42,879 nt of DNA from Pelagibius sp. (GTDB lineage: Bacteria; Pseudomonadota; Alphaproteobacteria; Kiloniellales; Kiloniellaceae), in assembly GCA_028280305.1 (NCBI GenBank), contig JANQMC010000173.1:1-42879 (forward strand), in the 5' to 3' direction. A program made the position numbers and the translations under genes. Under the pieces are notes generated by a model. That model saw nothing but the letters and a program-made list of their open reading frames with translations. It was not told where the DNA came from and ran no database searches. Shown here one piece after another: positions 31,755-38,529 of the stretch. Every line of letters starts with the position of its first letter. The first letter of the stretch is position 1.

Positions 31755-32759
31755 ATGTTCAAGACACTTACAACAGCCGCGACGGGCGCCGCTGCCGTTT
31801 TGGCGCTGAGCGCCACGCTGGCGCATGCGGACATGCCCGATGAGATCAACTTCGGCATCATCTCCACTGAATCCACCTCGGCCCTGGAATCCTCCTTCGG
31901 GCCTTTCCTCAACGACATGAGCGAGTCCTTGGGCGTGAAGGTGAATACCTTCTTCGCTTCCGACTATGCCGGTGTTATCGAGGGCATGCGCTTCGGCAAG
32001 GTTGACGTTGCCTGGTTCGGCAACAAGTCGGCGATCGAGGCGGTCGATCGCGCCGGCGGTGAGGTCTTCGCCCAGACGATCAAGGACGATGGCTCCAAGG
32101 GCTACTACTCCCTGCTCATCACCCACAAGGATTCAAAGCTGAATTCCCTTGAGGACGTTCTGGCTTGCGATCAGACCTTGAGCTTCGGCAACGGCGATCC
32201 GAATTCGACCTCTGGCTTCGCGATTCCCGGTTACTACGTCTGGGCATTGAACAACAAGGAGCCGGAAGACTGCTTCGCGCGGGTCACCAACTCCAATCAC
32301 GAAGGCAACGCCATGGCTGTCGCCAACGGCAAGGTCGATGTCGCAACCAACAACACCGAGTCCATCTATGCTCGCCTTGCCAAGACCAACCCGGAAGCGG
32401 CTGCAAACATCAAGGAGATCTGGCGTTCGCCGATGATCCCCTCGGACCCGATGGTCTGGCGCAAGGAGCTGTCGGATGAAGCCAAGCAGAAGATCTACTA
32501 TTTCTTCATGCAGTACGGCCGGTTCGGCGACATGGAGAAGGTGAAGACTGAGCGTGCCATTCTCGCCAGTGTTTCCGACGGCTGGGGCCCCTTCCTGGCG
32601 TCTTCCAACGCGCAGCTGCTGGAGGTTCGTCAGATCGAGGCTTTCAAGGACAAGGTGAAGGCACAAAACGCCGGCGATGAAGAGGCCGTCAAGGCCGCTG
32701 AAGCAGAGCTTGCGAAGCTGCAGGAGTTTTCCGGCGCCATCGGCACGGCCGGTTACTAA
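31755..32759 (+). CDS. phnD: Phosphonate ABC transporter periplasmic binding protein
   Basis: Periplasmic phosphonate-binding protein. I start at the ATG at 31755 (334 residues) with AGGAG 6 nt upstream; a signal peptide ends near AHA (about 24). The sequence tracks E. coli PhnD closely: DYAGVIEGMRFGKVDVAWFG, NKSAIEAVDRAGGEVFAQT, FGNGDPNSTSGF and VDVATNNTES. These regions line the 2-aminoethylphosphonate pocket in the E. coli protein, including the STSG phosphonate-binding segment. This points to phosphonates, particularly 2-AEP, rather than phosphite as ligand. A stem-loop follows the stop codon. Confidence 0.96.
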   Translation: MFKTLTTAATGAAAVLALSATLAHADMPDEINFGIISTESTSALESSFGPFLNDMSESLGVKVNTFFASDYAGVIEGMRFGKVDVAWFGNKSAIEAVDRAGGEVFAQTIKDDGSKGYYSLLITHKDSKLNSLEDVLACDQTLSFGNGDPNSTSGFAIPGYYVWALNNKEPEDCFARVTNSNHEGNAMAVANGKVDVATNNTESIYARLAKTNPEAAANIKEIWRSPMIPSDPMVWRKELSDEAKQKIYYFFMQYGRFGDMEKVKTERAILASVSDGWGPFLASSNAQLLEVRQIEAFKDKVKAQNAGDEEAVKAAEAELAKLQEFSGAIGTAGY

Positions 32760-32777
32760 CACTTAGCCGCGGGTGAC

Positions 32778-32802
32778 GGGGGTGGGCGTTGCGTCCATCC
32801 CC
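32778..32802 (+). other. Stem-loop between phnD and phnE
   Basis: GGGGGTGG (32778-32785) pairs with CCATCCCC (32795-32802), 8 bp with one G-U, around a 9-nt loop. It lies in the 93-nt phnD-phnE gap with no T-tract. Such stems after binding-protein genes often stabilise the upstream mRNA so that binding protein exceeds permease. Confidence 0.5.
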
Positions 32803-32852
32803 TTCATTCCCTGCCTATCCGGACCTCTACGGCCTTTTTCGAGAAAACCAAA

Positions 32853-33692
32853 ATGACTATCGCCAGCGCCAACCTGTCTTCAAGCGATCCGGCAAGACTT
32901 TCGCCGGAGGTGCGCGATGCCCTGGCGCCGCGCTGGTCCGGCTTCATGAACAAGGCCGGTATTGCGTTGGTCATCGCGGTGCTGCTCGGCCTTTCATACT
33001 ATCCGGCGGAAGTCGACCGCTGGATCTATCTCATCACCGACGCCGGCAATATGGCGATCTTCATCGCCGATTTCCTGAAGCCGGATTTCACCGACCTCGG
33101 CTTCTTCGTGCTGAAAATGATCGAGACGGTTCAGATCGCCCTCTGGGGCACGGTGCTCTCGATCCTTGTTGGCATTCCCTGCGCACTGCTGTCTTCCAAC
33201 AATATCGCGCCGCCGTGGATCGTGCAGCCCATGCGCCGTTTGATGGATGCGGCCCGGGCGATCAACGAACTGGTCTTCGCCATTCTCTTCGTGGCCGCCG
33301 TCGGCCTTGGACCCTTTGCCGGGGTTATGGCGCTGTTCATTCACAACCTGGGTGTAATCTCAAAGCTGTTCTCGGAAGCGGTCGAGGCGATCGACCCGCG
33401 TCCTGTGGAAGGCATCCGCGCCACCGGCGCCAGCCGCCTGCAGCAGGTGATCTACGGTGTCATCCCACAGGTCATGCCGTTGTGGAGCAGCTACTCGCTC
33501 TACCGCTTCGAAACGCTGGTGCGTTCCGCCACGGTCCTGGGTATCGTCGGCGCCGGTGGGATCGGCTTCACCTTTTACGAGTCCTTCCGCTCGTTCCAAT
33601 ACGACCGCGCTTCGGCGGTGATCATCGTCGTGGTGGTCGTCGTTTCCATCATCGACATCCTCTCCGCCCAACTGCGCAAGCGGCTGATTTAG
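32853..33692 (+). CDS. phnE: Phosphonate ABC transporter permease
   Basis: Membrane subunit of the phosphonate importer. The 279-residue protein has about six helices. Family motifs are IETVQIALWGTVLSILVGIPCALLSS around residues 90-115 and, in the coupling loop, EAVEAIDPRPVEGIRATGAS followed by QVIYGVIPQVMP. These match PhnE closely. Only one phnE copy is present, whereas many alphaproteobacteria carry two. The ribosome site before the ATG at 32853 is weak (GAGAAAACCAAA). No C-P lyase, phosphonatase or AEP transaminase gene follows; a cloverleaf repeat does. Confidence 0.95.
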   Translation: MTIASANLSSSDPARLSPEVRDALAPRWSGFMNKAGIALVIAVLLGLSYYPAEVDRWIYLITDAGNMAIFIADFLKPDFTDLGFFVLKMIETVQIALWGTVLSILVGIPCALLSSNNIAPPWIVQPMRRLMDAARAINELVFAILFVAAVGLGPFAGVMALFIHNLGVISKLFSEAVEAIDPRPVEGIRATGASRLQQVIYGVIPQVMPLWSSYSLYRFETLVRSATVLGIVGAGGIGFTFYESFRSFQYDRASAVIIVVVVVVSIIDILSAQLRKRLI

Positions 33693-33703
33693 GTGGAGGC
33701 TTC

Positions 33704-33811
33704 CCATCCTTCGAGACGCTTGCTCCGCAAGCTCTTCAGGATGAGGTTTGTGCTTCCTCATCCTGAGGAGGCGCCCCTCGTGTTTAAAGGGGGCGCCGTC
33801 TCGAAGGATGG
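33704..33811. repeat. Cloverleaf palindromic intergenic repeat (REP-like)
   Basis: The outer arms CCATCCTTCGAGACG (33704-33718) and CGTCTCGAAGGATGG (33797-33811) are perfect 15-bp inverted repeats. Inside are three further stems: CTTGC/GCAAG (33719-33731), CAGGATGAGG/CCTCATCCTG (33737-33765) and GGCGCCCC/GGGGCGCC (33770-33797). The whole folds as a four-way junction. It resembles the abundant palindromic repeats with CCTTCGAGACG and TCCTCAGGATGAGG that fill intergenic regions of many alphaproteobacteria. It lies just after phnE and could act as a transcript end. Only one copy is in the window. Confidence 0.85.
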
Positions 33812-33827
33812 ACTGCAGAAACGACTT

Positions 33828-34190
33828 TCAGACCTCTTCCACCGTCACTTTGTTGCCAAAGAAGGCGACATGGCCTTTGACGGCGGCGACGCCGGCCAGC
33901 GGGTCGCGGTAGAACCAGGCCGCGTTCTCCACGACCTCTTCTCCGTTCTTGACTGAATAGTAGCCGGCTTCCCCCTTGATCGGGCAGAAGCTGCTGTGGT
34001 CGCTGGGAAGGAGGCGGTCCTGGTCCACGTCCTCCAAGGGAAAGTAGACCACCGGCGGATAGGTTTTTCGCGGCGAGACCTCCTGCAGGATCAGGGCCCG
34101 CTCGCTCTGCGCCAACACGGTACTGCCGATCTTTGCGATCTGCGTTCTTGATGCCGGGGAGAGGGTGGCCCTGTGAACGGCTTCGGACAT
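33828..34190 (-). CDS. DUF427-domain protein
   Basis: A small cytosolic protein of unknown function. I start at the ATG at 34190 (120 residues) because GAGGAGG lies 7 nt upstream; longer in-frame forms lack a ribosome site. The DUF427 features are PPVVYFPLEDVDQDRLLPSD, then SFCPIKGEAGYYSV with the conserved Cys-Pro-x-Lys-Gly, then NAAWFYRDPL. The ending VAFFGNKVTVEEV is the family's usual last strand. It is 57 bp downstream of the PAS gene on the same strand. Confidence 0.9.
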   Translation of the reverse strand: MSEAVHRATLSPASRTQIAKIGSTVLAQSERALILQEVSPRKTYPPVVYFPLEDVDQDRLLPSDHSSFCPIKGEAGYYSVKNGEEVVENAAWFYRDPLAGVAAVKGHVAFFGNKVTVEEV

Positions 34191-34247
34191 GGCATGCCTC
34201 CTCATTGGGATCGAGGCATCCGGCCTCGGCGTTGGATGAGTCAATGA

Positions 34248-34778
34248 TCAGTTGGGCGGCGTTGCCAAAAGGTGCTGGCGTTCCAGCTCTACGATCTCGA
34301 AGGTGTCGCCGGCCTGTACGATGGGTTTTGATGGGCCCTGCTTGCCATGGTCGAAAACCTGGCTGACAAGGATGAATGCAATGTCATCCGACCCCGTATC
34401 CCGGCGAAACGGCAGCATCAGGCGCCGGGTATCGAGGGCGCGCCCTTTGTCCCATTGAAAACGACTGTGCGAGAAGATCGGGCCACGGCGCGCGATGCAC
34501 TCGTCGAACAGCCCACGGATAAAGTCGTGGTATTCGCCTTTCATGATTTCATGCAGGCGCCGGCCGGTGAAGTCACCGCCCCAGGCCTCCACCATATCGG
34601 TGCCCACCAACCGGAAACACAGCTCGTCGTTCTCGATCCGCTCGACCAGCACGAGCGTGGAAAGCGCGCGGGGAAAGGCGACCGGATCGAAGGCCGCACG
34701 CGGTGGGACCTCCCCCTCTGCCGCTTGTTCGCGGCACCAGGCATCGTAGATCTCTTTCTGCCGTGGATCCAAGGTCAT
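34248..34778 (-). CDS. PAS_5-type sensory domain protein
   Basis: Single-domain protein of 176 residues with the alphaproteobacterial PAS_5 fold (PF07310-like). The pattern is RAAFDPVAFPRALSTLVLVER, then RLVGTDMVEAWGGDFTGRRL, then MLPFRRDTGSDDIAFILVSQ near the end. No output domain or membrane segment is attached, so it probably acts through partner interaction or small-ligand binding. Many alphaproteobacterial genomes carry several such free-standing copies with unknown roles. A promoter-like sequence lies upstream, and DUF427 follows. Confidence 0.85.
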   Translation of the reverse strand: MTLDPRQKEIYDAWCREQAAEGEVPPRAAFDPVAFPRALSTLVLVERIENDELCFRLVGTDMVEAWGGDFTGRRLHEIMKGEYHDFIRGLFDECIARRGPIFSHSRFQWDKGRALDTRRLMLPFRRDTGSDDIAFILVSQVFDHGKQGPSKPIVQAGDTFEIVELERQHLLATPPN

Positions 34779-34815
34779 AGATCACGTCCCAAGCGCGGCT
34801 TGCACAGGATCAGCC

Positions 34816-34845
34816 AGCATAGGTCAGTTCGACCCGCCGCGCCAA
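34816..34845 (-). promoter_or_regulatory. Possible promoter of the PAS_5 gene
   Basis: On the minus strand TTGGCG (34845-34840), an 18-bp spacer and TATGCT (34821-34816) lie about 40 bp upstream of the start codon. Matches are moderate (TTG in the -35, four of six in the -10). Confidence 0.38.
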
Positions 34846-34892
34846 GTGAATGGCCTCAGCTTCCGTTGCCCCAGGTCGTAACGGGCTGGCGC

Positions 34893-36326
34893 CTACACGG
34901 GCAGAGTGTAGCCAGTCTTCACCGTGGTATAGAACTCGGCGGCGTAGCGGCCCTGTTCGCGCGAGCCGTAAGAAGACCCTTTGCGGCCGCCGAAGGGGAC
35001 ATGATAGTCGACGCCGGCGGTTGGCAGGTTGACCATCACCATGCCGGCCTGGGCGTGACGCTTGAAGTGGCTGGCGTGTTTCAGGCTGGCGGTGCAGATG
35101 CCCGACGACAGGCCGAAGACCGTGTCGTTGGCAACTTCAAGGGCCTGGTCGTAGTCGTCCACGGCGATGACCGAAGCGACGGGGCCGAAGATCTCTTCCT
35201 GATTGATGCGCATTTTGTTGTCGGTCTCGGTGAAGAGCGCGGGCTGCAGATAAAAGCCCGGGGTCGCCCGGTTCAGCAACTCGCCGCCCCAGGCCAGCTT
35301 GGCCCCTTCGTCGCGGCCGATCTCGATGTACTTTTGGTCCTGGTCGAGTTGGCTTTGATCGACCACCGGGCCCATCTGGCTGCCTTCGGCCAGGGCGTTG
35401 TCGACCTTCAGTGCCTGCATCTTCTGTGTCAGGGCATCGACGAAGCTGTCGTGAATGCCCTTCTGCACCACAAGGCGCGAAGAAGCCGTGCAGCGCTGCC
35501 CCGTCGAAAAGAAAGCGCCGTTGAGGGCGCAGTCGACGGCGGTGTCGAGGTCGGCGTCGTCGAGGACCACCAGTGGATTCTTGCCGCCCATTTCCAACTG
35601 CACCTTGGCGAGCCGCGCAGCGCAGCCGGCGGCGATGCGCTTGCCGGTATCGACCGAACCGGTGAAGGAGATGGCGGCCACGTCGGGATGGTTCACCAGG
35701 GTTTCACCGACGACCGAGCCTTTGCCCATGACGAGATTGAAGACGCCCTCGGGGACGCCGGCGCGCTGGATGATCTCGGCCAGGGCGTGGGTCGAGCCGG
35801 GCACCAGTTCCGCCGGTTTGATCACCACGCAGTTGCCGTAGGCCAGGGCCGGGGCGATCTTCCAGGCGGGGATCGCGATGGGGAAGTTCCAGGGCGTGAT
35901 CAGGCCGATGATGCCCATGGGTTCCCGGGTCATTTCCACATCGATGCCCGGCCGGACCGAGGCGATCTTCTCGCCGCTCTGGCGCACAACCTCGCCGGCG
36001 AAGAATTCGAAGATCTGACCGGCGCGCATGACCTCGCCGATGCCTTCGGGCCGGGTCTTGCCCTCTTCGCGGGCCAGCAACTCGCCCAGCTCTTCCTTGC
36101 GGGCCATGATCTCGGCCGCGATGGTAGCCAGCATGGTGGCGCGGGCCTGGATCGAGCCGGTGGACCATGCCGGGAAGGCGGCCTTGGCGGCGGCCACGGC
36201 TTCGTTCACCTGGGCCACATCGGCGCGGGCGAAGCTGGCAATGACGTCGTTGGTGTCGGAGGGATTGATGTTTTCAACGGCATCGGGGCCTTCGACCCAG
36301 GCGCCGGCGATCAGATTCTTCTGCAC
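34893..36326 (-). CDS. NAD(P)-dependent aldehyde dehydrogenase, possible 2-oxoglutarate semialdehyde dehydrogenase
   Basis: Oxidises an aldehyde to the acid. I start at the GTG at 36326 (477 residues, VQKNLIAGAWVEG), with AGGAG upstream; longer forms add a tail not seen in the family. Catalytic residues are all present: Asn147 (PWNFP), Glu245 (LEMGGK) and Cys279 (GQRCT). The length and the sequence ILxPWNFPIAIPAWKIAPALAYGN fit the succinate-/2-oxoglutarate-semialdehyde dehydrogenase group. It follows an FAH-family gene on the same strand, a pairing found in pentonate pathways ending in 2-oxoglutarate semialdehyde oxidation. That role is inference. Confidence 0.93.
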   Translation of the reverse strand: MQKNLIAGAWVEGPDAVENINPSDTNDVIASFARADVAQVNEAVAAAKAAFPAWSTGSIQARATMLATIAAEIMARKEELGELLAREEGKTRPEGIGEVMRAGQIFEFFAGEVVRQSGEKIASVRPGIDVEMTREPMGIIGLITPWNFPIAIPAWKIAPALAYGNCVVIKPAELVPGSTHALAEIIQRAGVPEGVFNLVMGKGSVVGETLVNHPDVAAISFTGSVDTGKRIAAGCAARLAKVQLEMGGKNPLVVLDDADLDTAVDCALNGAFFSTGQRCTASSRLVVQKGIHDSFVDALTQKMQALKVDNALAEGSQMGPVVDQSQLDQDQKYIEIGRDEGAKLAWGGELLNRATPGFYLQPALFTETDNKMRINQEEIFGPVASVIAVDDYDQALEVANDTVFGLSSGICTASLKHASHFKRHAQAGMVMVNLPTAGVDYHVPFGGRKGSSYGSREQGRYAAEFYTTVKTGYTLPV

Positions 36327-36413
36327 GGGTGACGTCTCCTGACGGAAGTGGGGGTTGATTGCGTGACTGCTGTAGCGTTTGGCGGGCCGCCCGGTCAAGG
36401 CGGCAGATAGATT

Positions 36414-37598
36414 TTAGAGCAGCCCGCGGGCTGCAAGGTTCTGCATCAGGGCGGTGCTGCCGAAGGTCCAGGGCGCCACCTTGTCGCAGTGATTAACCCG
36501 GTTGATCAGTGCGCCCAGCTCTTTCGAACGGATGGTGACGGTGTCGCCCAGTTTGTGGGTGAAACCTTCGCCGGCTACGCCGCGGTCCTGGATCGGCGCG
36601 AACATGGTGCCGAGGAAGAGTACCAGGCCGTCGGGATACTGGTGATCGGCGTTGTGGGCCTGACCGGCCAGATCCTCCAGGCTGCGGCTGATGGCGGAGA
36701 GGGGATAGGTGTCGGAGATACTGAAACCATCCATGCCGGCGATCTCCACCTCGATTACGGTGTTGCGCAGCCGTTCCATGTCGAAGGTTTCGTCGAGCAG
36801 GCGGATGAAAGGACCGAGGGCGCAGGAGGCGTTGTTGTCTTTGGCGCGGCCCAGCAGCAGGGCGGAGCGTCCCTCGACATCGCGCAGGTTCACGTCGTTG
36901 CCCAGGGTGGCGCCGACGATCTTGCCGCGGCTGTTCAGGACCAGGGCGACTTCCGGCTCCGGGTTGTTCCAGACCGAGGACGCCAGAATGCCGATTTCCG
37001 CACCGCAGCCGACGGCGGACATCGGCTGGGACTTGGTGAAGATCTCCGCGTCCGGGCCGATCCCGACCTCCAGATACTGCGACCAGAGCCCCCGTTCGAT
37101 CAGGCTTTCCTTCAGCTTGGCGGCCTCCGGCGATCCGGGCCTGAGGTCGGCCAGCTTGGCGCCGACCTCTGCCGCCAGGCCGTCGCGGATCGCTTCGGCC
37201 TGGGCCGGGTCGCCCTTGGCCTGTTCCTCGATCACCCGCTCCAGCATCGAATCGACGAAGGTGACGCCACTGGCCCGCAGAGCCTGTAGATCGCAGGGTG
37301 CGAGAAAGAAGGCGGTTCCCTCATGCCGCGCATCCCAGGCAGAATTCGCCAGGATGGCGTCGAGCATGCCGACCGCCGATAGCTTGCCACCTTGCAGTGC
37401 GGCGCGGATACGTTCCGACAACTCCTCCAGATCGAGCAGCGCGGAGACGGTGGGGGCAAGCGTGGAAAGGTCGTAGACGGCGTCATCCGCCAGCACCACC
37501 GGGCTCGGTCCCGCCGGGGTATCGGGCAGCCAGGCGCGGCCGATCAGCAGCCCAGCGGTTTGATCGTCAGGAAGGATGACGTCGGGGGAAAGGTTCAT
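36414..37598 (-). CDS. Fumarylacetoacetate-hydrolase-family protein, possible 2-keto-3-deoxypentonate dehydratase
   Basis: FAH-superfamily enzymes cleave or dehydrate beta-dicarbonyl or 2-oxo sugar acids using a divalent metal. I start at the ATG at 37598 (394 residues, MNLSPDVILPDD). The catalytic core is in the C-terminal half: VGIGPDAEIFTKSQPMSAVG, then NNPEPEVALVLNSRGKIVGA with the metal-binding Glu pair, then GNDVNLRDVEGRSALLLGRAKDN. The N-terminal half is longer than in simple FAH proteins and matches the group that works on pentose-derived acids. The aldehyde dehydrogenase gene lies 87 bp downstream. It is divergent from the XRE-cupin gene, which may control it. Confidence 0.85.
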   Translation of the reverse strand: MNLSPDVILPDDQTAGLLIGRAWLPDTPAGPSPVVLADDAVYDLSTLAPTVSALLDLEELSERIRAALQGGKLSAVGMLDAILANSAWDARHEGTAFFLAPCDLQALRASGVTFVDSMLERVIEEQAKGDPAQAEAIRDGLAAEVGAKLADLRPGSPEAAKLKESLIERGLWSQYLEVGIGPDAEIFTKSQPMSAVGCGAEIGILASSVWNNPEPEVALVLNSRGKIVGATLGNDVNLRDVEGRSALLLGRAKDNNASCALGPFIRLLDETFDMERLRNTVIEVEIAGMDGFSISDTYPLSAISRSLEDLAGQAHNADHQYPDGLVLFLGTMFAPIQDRGVAGEGFTHKLGDTVTIRSKELGALINRVNHCDKVAPWTFGSTALMQNLAARGLL

Positions 37599-37649
37599 CT
37601 TGGACAGGTCTCTCTGATGGCGCTCTTGGCAGGTGGCGCGTTGGAAAGC

Positions 37650-37736
37650 TTGAGGGAAGGCGGGCACTTTAAAGCCAAGCGCCCTCAGTTTGAACCGTCA
37701 TGGTGCCCCTCCGGTGATTTGAGGGAATGCCCTCAA
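37650..37736. promoter_or_regulatory. Palindromic operator with half-sites, FAH/XRE divergent region
   Basis: TTGAGGGAATGCCCTCAA (37719-37736) has perfect 7-bp arms around AATG. Related half-sites are TTGAGGGAA at 37650-37658 and GCCCTCA at 37681-37687. All lie in the 235-bp gap between the FAH gene and the XRE-cupin gene, the expected place for binding by the XRE-cupin regulator. Confidence 0.6.
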
Positions 37737-37833
37737 GAAAAGGGATATTCAGGTTTCTGTGAAAAAATGACTAGAAATTTCATGACGAAGGAGTCAGGTT
37801 TCCAGGCTGAACGGGATACAAGAGGCGCAGAGG

Positions 37834-38466
37834 GTGGCGACAAGCAGTAGCAGGACCAGCAACAGCAGAAATGGGGCCGTCCAGCCGGGTCTGAGCCAGC
37901 AGGCGGTCCCGCCGAGTTCCGCCAGCTTGGGCGGTGATCTGCGCGCCCTGCGCAAGTCCAAGGGGCTGACCCTCAGCGAGCTGGCCCTGAAGGTCGGCCG
38001 CTCGGTCGGCTATTTGAGCCAGATCGAACGCGGCCTCTCCGAACTGTCCATCGCCGACCTGCGCAAGCTGGCGGAGGCGCTGGACGCACCGCTGTCGTGG
38101 TTCTTCGTCCACGAGGGCGTGCCGCCGGAGGAGCGCGGTGTTGTGGTGCGCGCCGCCTCCCGGCGCACCTTGGGCTCCGTAGCCGATGGCCTGACTGAGG
38201 AACTGCTGTCGCCGGATCTCGGCGGTGCCTTTGAGGTGATCCGCAGCCTCTTTGAGGCCGGCGCCGAAATGGCCGAGGCCGAGGAGCGGGATACCGAGGA
38301 AACCGGCTATGTCGTCGCTGGTGAGCTGGACCTCTGGATTGGCGAACAGTGGGTTCGCGTTGCCGCCGGAGACAGCTTTCGCATCGATCATGAACCCTAC
38401 CGCTGGCGCAACCCGGGCCGGGTCCGCGCCGAAGTCATCTGGGTGGTTGCACCACCGATCTACTAA
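37834..38466 (+). CDS. XRE-family regulator with C-terminal cupin domain
   Basis: Transcriptional regulator joining a Cro/C1-type HTH to a small-molecule-sensing cupin barrel. It starts at a GTG (37834, 210 residues). Residues 1-32 are a Ser/Gln-rich tail. The HTH covers 33-92 (GGDLRALRKSKGLTLSELAL, then SVGYLSQIERGLSELSIADL). The cupin lies at about 136-207, with EETGYVVAGELDLWIGEQW and VAAGDSFRIDHEPYRWRNPG. This XRE-cupin class commonly controls amine, polyamine or glycine-betaine-related catabolism, which suits the two FAD-GcvT oxidases directly downstream (63 bp). The divergent FAH-aldehyde dehydrogenase pair may also be a target. Confidence 0.94.
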   Translation: MATSSSRTSNSRNGAVQPGLSQQAVPPSSASLGGDLRALRKSKGLTLSELALKVGRSVGYLSQIERGLSELSIADLRKLAEALDAPLSWFFVHEGVPPEERGVVVRAASRRTLGSVADGLTEELLSPDLGGAFEVIRSLFEAGAEMAEAEERDTEETGYVVAGELDLWIGEQWVRVAAGDSFRIDHEPYRWRNPGRVRAEVIWVVAPPIY

Positions 38467-38529
38467 GAACCGATACGGCCTGAAGGCCGCCGAACAAGGG
38501 CCAAGGGCCAACGAACAGGGGAGTGCGTC

